Shown: positions 37,500 through 47,204, numbered from the stretch's first letter. The stretch is DNA of 64,000 bases from Bog-756 sp963756515 (GCA_963756515.1 CAVWNV010000011.1:1-64000); one strand, 5' to 3'. Numbers and translations are program-made. Notes: generated from the sequence alone by a model not told the origin.

Positions 37500-38753
37500 T
37501 CAGGCCAGGCGAACGGGCAGCTCCTCCATGAAGAGCATGATGGGATTGAAGATGCCGAGCGGGGTGTAGGAGGGGGTTCCGTCCAGTTCGATGTGGTCGG
37601 CCCGCTCCAGCAGTACCTCCAGCAGCGTCGTGAGCTCCCGTCGGGCCAGGCTGGCGCCCAGGCAGAAGTGCACACCGCCGCCGCCGAATGCGGCATGGGG
37701 ATTCGGGCTGCGGCGGGTGTCGAACCGGAACGGATCGTCGAAGACGTCCTCGTCCCGGTTGGCCGACGGATACCACATGCTGACCCGGTCGCCCTCGGCG
37801 ATCGGCACGCCCCGGATCTCGGTGGCTCGGGTGGCCCGTCGGGCGAAGCACACCACCGGCGAGGACCACCGGAGGATCTCCTCCACCGCCAGGGGGATGG
37901 CCCCGGGCTCCCGACGGAGGCGCTCCAATTGGTCGGGATGGTCGAGGAGGGCCAGAAGGCCCTGCGACACGGCGTTGCGGGTGGTCTCGCTACCGGCCAC
38001 GATGAGCAGGAGGAAGAAGAGGTCCAGCTCGATCTGGCTGAGGGTGGCCAGGCCGCCGTCGTCGGTCTCGACCTCCACTGTCGACAGGATCGTCCAGACG
38101 TCGTCCTGGGGGTCGGACCGTTTCATCTGGCCCAGCGTCTGGGCGTACTCGAACAGCTGGACCTGGAGCTCCAGCTGCTTCTCCGGTGACAGGCGGCGGC
38201 CAGGGGTGTCGGCCTGGAGGAACTCGTTGGCCAGGGAGAAGAGCCAGGCCCGGTCCGGCTGGGGAATGCCCACCATGTCGGCGATCACGTTCATCGGTAG
38301 CGGGAAGGCGATGGCCGACACGAAGTCGCACTCCCCCCGCTGCAGAGCTGCGTCGACGATCGACTCGGCCCACCGGCGGATCTGGCGCTCGAGCTGGTTG
38401 ATCATCCGAGGGGTGAACCCGGCGCTGATGAGCCGACGCTGCCGGACGTGGTCCCGACCGTCCATGCTGACGAGCATGGTCCCGGCGATGGCGGGCTGGT
38501 GGCTGAGCTGGGGGCCGTCGAAGGCGCTGAACAGCTCGGGGTCACGGCTGACGGCCTGGATGTCCTCATGCTTCGAGAGCACCCAGAACCCGTCGTCGTG
38601 GTCCCCGGGGAAACCGTCGGGAAAGGCGTGCCATCGCACCGGTTCGTGGCGGCGCAAGGCGGTGAAGACCCGGTGCGGGAACCCGCCGACGAACAGCGCC
38701 GAATCGGTGAGATCGGCGTCCAGATCCCTGCGGTCGAAGGCGGTGTCGGTCAC
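37500..38753 (-). CDS. cytochrome P450
   Basis: About 417 residues. The I-helix LLLIVAGSETTRNAVSQG, the ExxR region AVEEILRWSSPVV, and the heme loop AFGGGGVHFCLGASLARRE are present; the early DGRDHVRQRRLISAGFTP is the C-helix. The sequence style is near CYP125/CYP142-type actinobacterial P450s that oxidise sterols or lipids, but that is by resemblance only. The GTG at 38753 has GGAGGA seven bases upstream. Its stop lies ten bases from the stop of the GH128 gene, in convergent orientation. Confidence 0.92.
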   Translation of the reverse strand: MTDTAFDRRDLDADLTDSALFVGGFPHRVFTALRRHEPVRWHAFPDGFPGDHDDGFWVLSKHEDIQAVSRDPELFSAFDGPQLSHQPAIAGTMLVSMDGRDHVRQRRLISAGFTPRMINQLERQIRRWAESIVDAALQRGECDFVSAIAFPLPMNVIADMVGIPQPDRAWLFSLANEFLQADTPGRRLSPEKQLELQVQLFEYAQTLGQMKRSDPQDDVWTILSTVEVETDDGGLATLSQIELDLFFLLLIVAGSETTRNAVSQGLLALLDHPDQLERLRREPGAIPLAVEEILRWSSPVVCFARRATRATEIRGVPIAEGDRVSMWYPSANRDEDVFDDPFRFDTRRSPNPHAAFGGGGVHFCLGASLARRELTTLLEVLLERADHIELDGTPSYTPLGIFNPIMLFMEELPVRLA

Positions 38754-38994
38754 GGGAACATCCTCCGGGTCGGGAGCGGCCGGCAGTGCCGCCCTGCCGC
38801 CGATTCTTCCAGAGAACCCGGTGCGGGTGCATGGTGAACGGGCCTCTCGGGTTCGAGCACCGAACGGCCGGATCGACCCTTCGATGCTGTTCAGGCTCGT
38901 CGCCATCAGCACTGCGGGTGGGGCGTCGACGGCCTAGGATGCTCGTCGATCACAGAACAATCGGCGTGGGCAGGGTTGGCGAGGAGGCTCAGCA

Positions 38995-39891
38995 GTGCGT
39001 GTCATTCGAGTTGTCGTACTTGTCGTCATCGCCACAACGGCGGTCGTGCTCGGAACGTCGGCTACGGGCACCGGCCTCGCCCCGCCGGCCATCACCCACC
39101 CCGCCCGTATCCCGGCGTTCGCTGGCGGTACCCGGGCCACGTGGGCGTCCTCGAACTGGTCGGGCTATGCCGAGACGGGGCATTATTCGGCCATCAGCGC
39201 CAGTTGGACGGTGCCAAGTGTCAGTGCTGGGGCCAGCGCCGGCGGGGGGAATCGGTTCGGACGGAGGGGTTCGACGTCAGCGTGGTACTCGGCGACGTGG
39301 ACGGGCATAGACGGCTTCAATAACTCCAGCCTCATCCAGACAGGGACTGAGCAGGACTATTACTCGGGGTCAGCGCACTACAGCGCCTGGTGGGAGATAC
39401 TCCCGGCGGCCGAGACCGTGATTTCGGAGCCGGTCTCTCCCGGGGACCCCATCAGCGCCAACATCGTGCAGACACCGACGCAGGTTGCGGTTCGGTCTGG
39501 ACGAAGCAGCGTGATCGAGTACGAGTGGACGATCACCTTGACGGATACCAGCGTTACGCACCCTTGGAAATTCACCACGACCCAGCCCTATGGAGGGACC
39601 GGCAGCTCGGCAGAGTGGGTGCTGGAGGCACCAGAAGTGGGCGGTACGGTCGCCACTCTGGCCAACTACGGTTTTCCGGCCCAGTCGGCCACGGACGGTG
39701 ACTTCAATTCAGCCGAAGTGGCAACGGTGCTGGGTGGACCGTTGACCGGCGGAGGACTCATCTACGCCAGTGATGCCGGAACCCTGATCCAGAACGGCCT
39801 CCAGGTCTCGACGCCTGGATCACCGGATGCGGCCGCCACCGCCTTCAACTCGCTCTTCGGCGCCACAGTGCCCTCGCCACCGACGAGCTGA
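38995..39891 (+). CDS. secreted G1 (eqolisin) acid peptidase
   Basis: 298 residues. The N-terminal signal is RVVVLVVIATTAVVLGTSA. The mature part starts near SSNWSGYAETGHYSAISASW, the hallmark of the G1/A4 family. The catalytic pair should be the Gln of SSLIQTGTEQDYYSG and the Glu of SAEWVLEAPEVGG. G1 enzymes are pepstatin-insensitive and work at acid pH, which suits an acidophilic or acid-tolerant host. The GTG at 38995 has GAGGAGG eight bases upstream. A strong hairpin follows the gene. Confidence 0.88.
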   Translation: MRVIRVVVLVVIATTAVVLGTSATGTGLAPPAITHPARIPAFAGGTRATWASSNWSGYAETGHYSAISASWTVPSVSAGASAGGGNRFGRRGSTSAWYSATWTGIDGFNNSSLIQTGTEQDYYSGSAHYSAWWEILPAAETVISEPVSPGDPISANIVQTPTQVAVRSGRSSVIEYEWTITLTDTSVTHPWKFTTTQPYGGTGSSAEWVLEAPEVGGTVATLANYGFPAQSATDGDFNSAEVATVLGGPLTGGGLIYASDAGTLIQNGLQVSTPGSPDAAATAFNSLFGATVPSPPTS

Positions 39892-40728
39892 CTTCGCTGG
39901 AAGTAGATCCGGGCCGACCCCTCGCCAGCCCGAGTGCTCGAACTCCCATTCAGGCGGTGACCTGAGGCAGCCGGCCGGCCCCGCCGCCCCCCGCATCCAG
40001 CGGGGCCGGCCCAGTGGAGGAGGGGGTGGGATTCGACCGGGCGATGACCGGACGTGGTGGGGGTTGCGCCTCCACCCGATGTGGGAGTCGACCTCCGCTC
40101 GGCGGGGGCGAAGTTGGCGCCGGTCGACCCGTGCACCTCAGTCGGCACGAGGTGGGGACTGGCGGGGTTCACCACCCACCAGCGACCCCACGTCTCCTTG
40201 ATGTTCCCCGTGGCCGGCTGGGCCCGTGGCCGCCGAAGTGGCAGTACAAAGGGGTGTACTGGTAGGTGACCTGTTGGGTTCCGTTCGATCGGGGGTTGGT
40301 GCCCAGACCACTCGGTGGCCGCGGTCTTCTTCTGGCCGGCGGCAACATCCATCGAGTCGGAGATGCTCCAATCTCCCCCGTCGATGCCCCTTCCGCCTAA
40401 GCACGGTCGAACAGAGCGGCGGCGATCGAATGACCTCGGAGCTGAGAGGCACTGATCGGGCCGGCGTTGCCATTTCCGGGCCGATGGGAACAGGTCGCGT
40501 GACTTGGTACCCACCACCGCGATTCGTCACCGATCCCAGCACTACCCGAGTCCCACGGTATAGCTGTCGCCCCAGAATGCCCGAAGCTGGAAGCCCGTAG
40601 ATTGACCTGGGTCAGTTCCAGCGTCCGGGCGAGCGATCCACTGAGGGGGAGAACCCTTGGGGGAGAACCCCCGCCCGGGCGCCGACCTTACAGCCGGGAC
40701 GCTGATTGCCGCCGTGTCCGCAGAGTCG
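39892..40728. other. long intergenic region, no convincing gene
   Basis: The open frames here on both strands are Arg/Pro/Gly-rich and share nothing with known families. The only clear structure is the hairpin at 39973-40011. The rest may hold the 3' region of the large repeat-protein gene, whose stop is at 40729. Confidence 0.5.
39973..40011 (+). terminator. 12-bp perfect GC stem-loop
   Basis: GGCCGGCCCCGC at 39973-39984 pairs with 40000-40011 over a 15-base loop, about 80 bases past the peptidase stop. It is a probable factor-independent-like terminator with no U-tract. Confidence 0.65.
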
Positions 40729-40864
40729 TTACGGCGTGTGACTGGTTGCGGACAGAACCACGACCGGCTGGTGGTGTCCATGCTTGCACGACGACCACTT
40801 ACCACCTGACTTCTTGCAGTAGCACTTCCCACCGGTCTTGGGATGGCCCTTCGTCCACGTAGTG

Positions 40865-41200
40865 CTGCCGTTGGACTTGCCATTGTTGCCACCGGAGTTG
40901 GGATCGCCACTCGTCCACGTGGCACCGCCGTTGCCGCCGTTGCCGCCGTTGGACTTGCCGCCCTTGCCGCCGTTGCCGCCGTTGGACTTGCCGCCCTTGC
41001 CGCCGTTGCCGCCCTTGCCGCCGTTTGACTTGCCGCCCTTGCCGCCGTTGGACTTGCCATTGTTCCCACCGGAGTTGGGATCGCCGCTGGTCCACGTGGC
41101 GCCGCCGTTGGACTTGCCACCGTCGGGCTTGCCCTTGTTGCAGTTCCCACCGGAGTTGGGATCGCCGCTGGTCCACGTGGCGCCGTTGCCACCGTCGCCC
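40865..41200 (-). repeat. low-complexity Gly/Asn/Lys repeats
   Basis: The coding DNA repeats short units that encode ATWTSGDPNSGGN and GGKSNGGKGG. On the plus strand it reads as many tandem copies of GCCGCCGTTG-like 9-base words. Three full ATWTSGDPNSGGN copies and one variant (ATWTSDKSNT) are seen. Confidence 0.8.
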
Positions 41201-41559
41201 TTATGGCAGGACCAACTCTTCCCGTTGGTGTTGGACTTGTCAGAGGTCCAGGTAGCTCCCTCAGACTTGCCGCCCGTATTGGACTTAGTGCAGGTGGAAG
41301 TCCACCATCCGCCGCCGTTGGACGAACCGCCGGACTTGGTGCACTTACCGCCCGTGTTGGACTTGTCCGAGGTGTGCGCTGCGCCGTTGTCAGACTTTTG
41401 GCAACTCTGACTACCTCCGTCGCAGCGGCCACCGGTGGTGGTCACGACCTTGGACCACTTCCCACCGGAGTTGGACCATCCGCCATCGGACTTAGTGCAT
41501 GACGACCACTTCCCACCGGAGTTGGACGGATCGCACGACCACTGGCCACCAGCGGTCTT

Positions 41560-41936
41560 GACCTCCGGGCACGGGGTCGGGTCGCACTTCTGGCCCCCGT
41601 TTGTAGTGGACACGACCTTCTCAGTCAGGCCACCGGAGTTGCCGGTCTGCTGGTAGCACGGGGTCGGGTCGCACTTCTGGCCCCCGTTCGACGTGGTCAC
41701 GACCTTCTCAGTCAGGCCACCGGAGTTGCCGGTCTGCTGGTAGCACGGGGTCGGGTCGCACTTCTGACCGCCGTTCGTGGTCACGACCTTCTCGGTCAGG
41801 CCACCGGTGGTACCGGTCTTCTGGTAGCAGGGGGTCGGGTCGCACTTCTGACCGCCGTTCGTGGTGGTCACGACCTTCTCGGTCAGGCCACCACCGGTGT
41901 TACCGGTCTGCTGGTAGCAGGGGGTCGGGTCGCACT
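41560..41936 (-). repeat. four tandem units of 84-90 bp
   Basis: Units encode (K)CDPTPCYQQTGNSGGLTEKV plus VTTxNGGQ. They are imperfect: lengths vary by single codons (TGNTGGG, TGTTGG, TGNSGG) and so keep the frame. They share the CDPTPC core with the next array, which suggests a common origin. Confidence 0.8.
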
Positions 41937-42850
41937 TCTGGCCCTGGCTGCCACCCACGGTGTCGATCTTGGGCGTCCCGGAGTTGCCGGTCTGCTGGTT
42001 GCAGGGCGTGGGATCGCAGTTCTGGCCCTGGCTGCCACCCACGGTGTCGATCTTGGGCGTCCCGGAGTTGCCGGTCTGCTGGTTGCACGGCGTGGGATCG
42101 CAGTTCTGGCCCTGGCTGCCACCCACGGTCTCGATCTTCGGTCCACCGGAGTTGCCGGTCTGCTGGTTGCAGGGGGTCGGGTCGCAGTTCTGGCCCTGGC
42201 TGCCACCCACGGTGTCGATCTTGGGCGTCCCGGAGTTGCCGGTCTGCTGGTTGCAGGGGGTCGGGATCGCAGTTCTGGCCCTGGCTGCCACCCACGGTGT
42301 CGATCTTGGGCGTCCCGGAGTTGCCGGTCTGCTGGTTGCACGGCGTGGGATCGCAGTTCTGGCCCTGGCTGCCACCCACGGTCTCGATCTTCGGTCCACC
42401 GGAGTTGCCGGTCTGCTGGTTGCAGGGGGTCGGGTCGCAGTTCTGGCCCTGGCTGCCACCCACGGTGTCGATCTTGGGCGTCCCGGAGTTGCCGGTCTGC
42501 TGGTTGCAGGGCGTGGGATCGCAGTTCTGGCCCTGGCTGCCACCCACGGTGTCGATCTTGGGCGTCCCGGAGTTGCCGGTCTGCTGGTTGCACGGCGTGG
42601 GATCGCAGTTCTGGCCCTGGCTGCCACCCACGGTCTCGATCTTCGGTCCACCGGAGTTGCCGGTCTGCTGGTTGCAGGGCGTGGGATCGCAGTTCTGGCC
42701 CTGGCTGCCACCCACGGTGTCGATCTTGGGCGTCCCGGAGTTGCCGGTCTGCTGGTTGCACGGCGTGGGATCGCAGTTCTGGCCCTGGCTGCCACCCACG
42801 GTCTGGATGTTGGGAGTCTCACCACTGGGGACGCCGGTCTGCTGGTTGCA
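41937..42850 (-). repeat. eleven 84-bp tandem repeats with 252-bp higher-order unit
   Basis: The word TCTGGCCCTGGCTGCC recurs at about 41937, 42021, 42105, 42189, 42274, 42358, 42442, 42526, 42610, 42694 and 42778. Two variants alternate as D-D-E (PKIDTV, PKIDTV, PKIETV), giving three copies of a 252-base superunit. All spacings are 84 except 85 between the fourth and fifth, where the extra base sits. Confidence 0.9.
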
Positions 42851-43396
42851 GGACCACTGGCCACCGTCGGTGGGCGGTGCAGTGCTCTTTGCGGTGACGG
42901 TGAAGCATTCAGTGTTCGAGGCCGAGGACACCGACGTGTAGTTGCTGCCCCGCAGCGGGGCGGTGTACGAAGCCAGGTAGCAGTAGGTCCCGGCAGAAGT
43001 GGGAGCCTGAGCATCGGTTGCCGGCAGAGCGAAGACTGACGCGTCAGTAGTTGTATTTGGCACTGCAGCCACCGGCGTCCCAACGGCTGTGCCGCCGGTC
43101 GTGCACGGGGTACCTGGCGTGCTTTCAGTACACAGCGTGAAAGTCACCGTGCCAGCTGGGGCCCCACCCTGGCTGGTGCCGGTAACCGTGGCCGAGTCAT
43201 TCCATGAACTGCCCACCGTCCCCGTCGAACCACCCGTAAGTGTGGTGGTGAAGGACGCTGGCGCAACCCCCGGCGCAGGAGCTCCATTGGCGCCCAGGAT
43301 GGGCAGCTGCGTCACCGTCGCAGCAAGCAGACCAATTGCGAGGCTTGCAATGAGGAAACGGCTTCGACGGCGGCTCTGACCATGGGGGGTTGGCAC

Positions 43397-44031
43397 TCGT
43401 TATCTCCGCGGGCAGGTTCGTGGATGGCGTTCGACTTCCGCCGACCGCCTTCTAGCGCCCCCACATGACTCCTGACGCCCATCACGAGCCAACCAAGTCG
43501 CATCTTGAACGACTACTTCCTGTGCGTCAACTGGGAATCATGAGTGCTCACTTTGCGTGACGGTTCGACAGTTCGGGTATCGCTCCCCACCCTCTTCCCT
43601 CATCGATAACCGACTGCAGTGGTTGCAAAAATTGACACCTGAAGACTGCAAAAAAGCCCCCTCCCGTTCTTTCCGACCAATGATGTCGACTTGCCGAGTC
43701 ACCTTTGGCCCGGAGGTTTCACGACGTTGGCCACGTAGAGTGTCGGCGCGATCTACCCGAAGCGGTCGGCGGCATCGCAACGAAGATCATGGGGGCATTC
43801 AATGGCAGTCTTCGGACATCGCTCATCGCAACGTTCTCAAGACTCCGGCATAACTCCAGCACGGCAACCGGACACCTCGATCGGCTCCACCTACGAGGCC
43901 GGGTACCGGCGACCGATATGCCTGTCTCTACTCGGCTCACCGGGAGCGAGAGCGATTCGGCGGCTTCTATGGCACAATTCGTGCGAACGGCGAAACTCGA
44001 CCCGGCGTGGCGGGTACAGGGGACTGATCCA
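43397..44031. other. intergenic region with lower GC
   Basis: It separates the divergent repeat-protein and beta-helix genes. The frame of the latter is open back to 43705, but that part lacks the family's N-terminal motif. I see no RNA gene or clear repeat. It probably holds both promoters. Confidence 0.45.
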
Positions 44032-45531
44032 GTGAGCGACACGTCTCAAGATCAAGGATGGTGGGTGGCCTCTGATGGAGAGTGGTATCCGCCCGAAACC
44101 CACCCGCATCGAAGAGTTACCTCTCGACCTGTCCCGGATGCCGACGAGCGTCGGTTACAGGCTAACAATGGGATTTGGTATCCACTTGATGCCCAACCGA
44201 ATGGAACGGCCGGGCCGTCAGGATTGAGCTCACTGCCCGTACCGGATGCCGAGGAGGGTTCGTGGCAGGTGGGCAATGGGCAGTCGTACCCACCTGTTGC
44301 CGATCACCCAGCTGCTTCTCCTCAGGAAGACCTTGATCCCAGGTCGGAGGGCGTTTGGTCCCAGAAGCCCACCTTGGACGAGGTACACGACTTTTACGAT
44401 GGACGTGGCCCTGTTCCCGCTCACCATCACGTCAATGGTGGGGGCTGGGTTGCCAACACAGCAACCGTGTCCAGAACGGCCTTCGTGGGACCCGCATCTG
44501 CCGTGTTCGAGCGTTCGAAAGTGCTGGGCAGAGCGACCGTCGCCGACGAGGCACAGATCCGAGGTCAGTCCGAGGTGTCCGGCAACGCCCACATCAGCGG
44601 GAATGCCGTGGTCGACGGCGAGGCGACAGTCACTGACGAGGCTGAGATCTCAGACCACGCATTCATCGGTGGACGAGCATCGGTGTCTCACGACGGGCAC
44701 GTCGGCGGCTACACGCAGCTCATCGATGGGGAGGTGACTGAGAGGGAACCGCAGCTTACGGAGGAACCTGATCCGCAACTGGTGAGTGGGGACAACGGCC
44801 ATCTGGTGGGTCCAACCCCGGATCTCGGCCCGGTGAGCGCAGTTCCGATCGCCGCCAGCCCACAACCACTCCGCCCCTGTCCCGGGTGTGGAAAAGACTG
44901 CACTCCGGACGCCTCATTCTGCGCCGCGTGCGGATATCCTCTGGCTCCACGAGAGGTCGCCCCGACGCCGGACCCACTCGTTCCGACCACGAGTGCTGAC
45001 CCACTCCCCGTGGCAGCTGCCTTTCCACCCGTAAGGGCTGTCCGGAAGCGGCGGCGAAACGCTCTGTCGGTATGGTCGATCGTCCTGGTCATCGTCCTCG
45101 GCAGCATCGGCGCATTGATTGCCATCCCGATGGGATTCGTTGCTCGCAGACAAATCAGACAATCACACGGAACACAGAAGGGTGCGGGCCTTGCCCTCGC
45201 CGCCATCATCATCGGATTCGTATTGATCGGTATCACCCTGGCGGCCGCCGGACTTCTTCTCACCAGATCACCGAATGCAGGACCGTCTCTGTCGGGACTT
45301 ACGGCGAGCGTTAGGGCTCAGATCGCTGGGGACGGCCCCGACAGCTTGAAGGTACCCGGTGTTACGTCCGTAGTTTGCAACCCGCCGGGGTCGTGGCAAA
45401 CCGGAGAGTCGTTCACCTGCTACGCCCATGGTTCAACCGGTTCAACAATCGGCAAGTACGTGGGGACCGTGGCGCCCAACTCTCCATCTGGCCAATACGA
45501 GTGGAACGCCACTTGGTACTCAGCTGGCTAG
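44032..45531 (+). CDS. multidomain envelope protein: W-repeat, beta-helix, zinc ribbon, two TM helices
   Basis: About 499 residues. The GTG at 44032 puts the motif DQGWWVASDGEWYPPE at the N-terminus, where Acidimicrobiia proteins usually carry it; two weaker copies follow (NNGIWYPLDA, GNGQSYPPV). Residues about 140-235 are hexapeptide-like beta-helix turns (AQIRGQSEVSGNAHISGNAV). Next is a four-Cys zinc ribbon (CPGCGKDCTPDASFCAACG), a DUF4190-like pair of membrane helices (WSIVLVIVLGSIGALIAIPM and a second) and an external DUF4333-like C-terminus with two Cys. The cytosolic N-terminal half probably binds partners; no enzyme activity is evident. Confidence 0.7.
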   Translation: MSDTSQDQGWWVASDGEWYPPETHPHRRVTSRPVPDADERRLQANNGIWYPLDAQPNGTAGPSGLSSLPVPDAEEGSWQVGNGQSYPPVADHPAASPQEDLDPRSEGVWSQKPTLDEVHDFYDGRGPVPAHHHVNGGGWVANTATVSRTAFVGPASAVFERSKVLGRATVADEAQIRGQSEVSGNAHISGNAVVDGEATVTDEAEISDHAFIGGRASVSHDGHVGGYTQLIDGEVTEREPQLTEEPDPQLVSGDNGHLVGPTPDLGPVSAVPIAASPQPLRPCPGCGKDCTPDASFCAACGYPLAPREVAPTPDPLVPTTSADPLPVAAAFPPVRAVRKRRRNALSVWSIVLVIVLGSIGALIAIPMGFVARRQIRQSHGTQKGAGLALAAIIIGFVLIGITLAAAGLLLTRSPNAGPSLSGLTASVRAQIAGDGPDSLKVPGVTSVVCNPPGSWQTGESFTCYAHGSTGSTIGKYVGTVAPNSPSGQYEWNATWYSAG

Positions 45532-45911
45532 ATTCGATCGAGGATGACCCACGGGCTCTATTCACCGATTGCCCGTGACATGCATCGCCCGCGATTACCC
45601 GGTGGCGTTCCAACCATACGCCGAGGCAACAGCGGGGCCGGTAATGAATGAAGAGCAACCGCCAAGCAGGAAAGTTTGCCGCCCTGGTCGGCTTACTTTT
45701 GGGTCGAGAGGGGTTCAATCGAGCGTCTGATCAAGCGGGACTCTCGCTGGATCACTATCATCAGCCACGGTGCACGCCAGTATCGTTGCCACCGCAATCG
45801 ACAGAGGCTGAGCTCGATCTCACCGCGCGCTCCTCCCCTGCCTAGGCTCACGCCGCAGGAGCGGGCGGTTTGGAAGGCTCGATGCTCGCTTCGTCCTAGG
45901 AGTCATGGGGC
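45532..45911. other. convergent intergenic region, nothing clear
   Basis: Short open frames occur, but none shows a family motif or a ribosome binding site that would favour it. No strong hairpin was seen. Confidence 0.4.
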
Positions 45912-46877
45912 CTATGGCACAACTACGAGTCGCTCTTCGGGCAGGTTGGGTTCGATCCAAGCGGCCTCGATGTCTCGGAGTGGGATGGCGCGGGCCGCGA
46001 CTCCGAGCGTGCCCAAGTCGATTTCGTCAATCAGTGAAGGCAACTCGGCTAGGTAGCCCTGGGTCGAGACTGCCCCTTGGCCGACTCCCTGGAGGCGGAA
46101 GTTCGCGGAACGCAGGGCCACAGATGGCAGTTGCAAGGTCGGTCCCGCTATGGCGCCGATCTGAATCCAGTTGAGTTCCCGGCTCCGGTCAGATCGGGCC
46201 GTGAGGAGGGCCATGATCGCCCTCTCGGCCGGAGTCCCCCAGAGATAGTCGATGACTATGTCGACCTCGGCCGCCACCTTCGCCAGCGCCTTGTCAGTCG
46301 CGTCGGTGTCTTCGGTGAGCTGGACGATCTCGTCGGCCCCAAGGCTCTTGAGTGCCTCGAGGCGGTCGATGTCGCGCCCGGCGCACACCACACGATGCGC
46401 TCCTAACCGCCTTGCGACCTTGACGGCCATCGTCCCCGCATTACCAGTTGCTCCGAGCACCAACACGGCCTGGCCATCCTCGATAGGCACACGGCGGCGA
46501 AGAGCGATCCATGACGACATCGCTGGGTTCATCGTTGCAGCCACCTTCACGGCATCTGTGTCGTCGGGCAGTGTGACCATCCGTCGCCTGTCTACGACTG
46601 CCCTTTCGGCCATGGGTCCGGGAAGTTCGTCGTCGGCGACGAAGTACACGCGAGTGCCGTCAGCTTTCCGCCCGACACCATCGATACCGGGTATCAGAGG
46701 TAGCTCTCCTGTGCTCGTGTAGTGCTTGCCCGCCGCTCCGGTGCGGACACGGGGGTGGAGGCCGACAGCCAGAACATCAACCAACTCCTGGTGCTCACTT
46801 GGAATGGGCACGTCAAACTCTTGATAGCGCGGAGGCTGATCAAAGGACGTGACAACTGCCGCGTGCATCTTTGTCAT
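45912..46877 (-). CDS. zinc-less MDR-family quinone oxidoreductase-like
   Basis: 321 residues of the medium-chain dehydrogenase/reductase superfamily. The N-terminal GroES-like domain (MHAAVVTSFDQPPRYQEFDV) lacks zinc-ligand Cys, and the cofactor domain has AVLVLGATGNAGTMAVKVARRLGAHRV, with the NADP-type GATGNAG loop. It probably reduces quinones or enones with NADPH. No partner gene is adjacent. The start at 46877 is the first in-frame start and fits the family. Confidence 0.8.
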   Translation of the reverse strand: MTKMHAAVVTSFDQPPRYQEFDVPIPSEHQELVDVLAVGLHPRVRTGAAGKHYTSTGELPLIPGIDGVGRKADGTRVYFVADDELPGPMAERAVVDRRRMVTLPDDTDAVKVAATMNPAMSSWIALRRRVPIEDGQAVLVLGATGNAGTMAVKVARRLGAHRVVCAGRDIDRLEALKSLGADEIVQLTEDTDATDKALAKVAAEVDIVIDYLWGTPAERAIMALLTARSDRSRELNWIQIGAIAGPTLQLPSVALRSANFRLQGVGQGAVSTQGYLAELPSLIDEIDLGTLGVAARAIPLRDIEAAWIEPNLPEERLVVVP

Positions 46878-47204
46878 CGGATTGCTCCTCCTGCGCCTGC
46901 TGAACGGAACGTCTTCGCAGATCTCGGCTAGCCGCTAGTTCCAGATTTACCGGGCGAAATACGCCGGTACCGGGCGGGTTCTGGGTATCCCTACCAACGG
47001 CCCATTACCAGTGCCCTGTCCCACCGAGGGGGTAGGCGATTCCAACTACAAGGTGGGCAAGATGGCGGTGGCCAGCTGCTCCATCTCAGAAGGGGTATCC
47101 CGGCCGATTTCCTCACTGCACCTCTATGGCTGAGGAAATGGTTACGTGCCTCAGGACACCCGGGACTGGGATGTGGCGACGCTGTCGGCGACCCCGAACG
47201 AAGC
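46878..47204. other. intergenic region with 9-bp hairpin
   Basis: Apart from a perfect inverted repeat ATTTCCTCA (47107-47115) and TGAGGAAAT (47131-47139), nothing clear is seen. The hairpin lies 66 bases past the stop of the next minus-strand gene and may be its terminator. Confidence 0.4.

Larger units (their letters stand above)
40729..43396 (-). pseudogene. large secreted Cys-rich tandem-repeat protein, one frameshift
   Basis: About 888 residues if one base is removed at about 42266. The GTG at 43396 (GGAGAT upstream) starts a signal peptide (FLIASLAIGLLAATVTQLPI) and an Ig-like domain (TGTVGSSWNDSATVTGTSQG to NTECFTVT). Then come 11 units of 28 residues built on CDPTPCNQQTGNSGTPKIDT-VGGSQGQ, four units of about 29 residues built on CDPTPCYQQTG-GLTEKVVTT, and a C-terminal Gly/Asn/Lys/Ser region with ATWTSGDPNSGGNNGKSNGG units and scattered Cys. 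There is no LPXTG or membrane anchor at the end. The cysteines (CX4C in each unit) suggest disulfide cross-linking or metal binding; a structural or adhesive surface fibre is an inference only. Confidence 0.75.

Noticed and set aside
39762..40517. 251-residue minus-strand ORF
   Set aside because: Overlaps the end of the G1 peptidase gene antisense and is Arg/Pro-rich.
41937..42850. CRISPR-like regular repeat array
   Set aside because: The 84-base units are contiguous coding repeats without unique spacers, and no cas gene is present.
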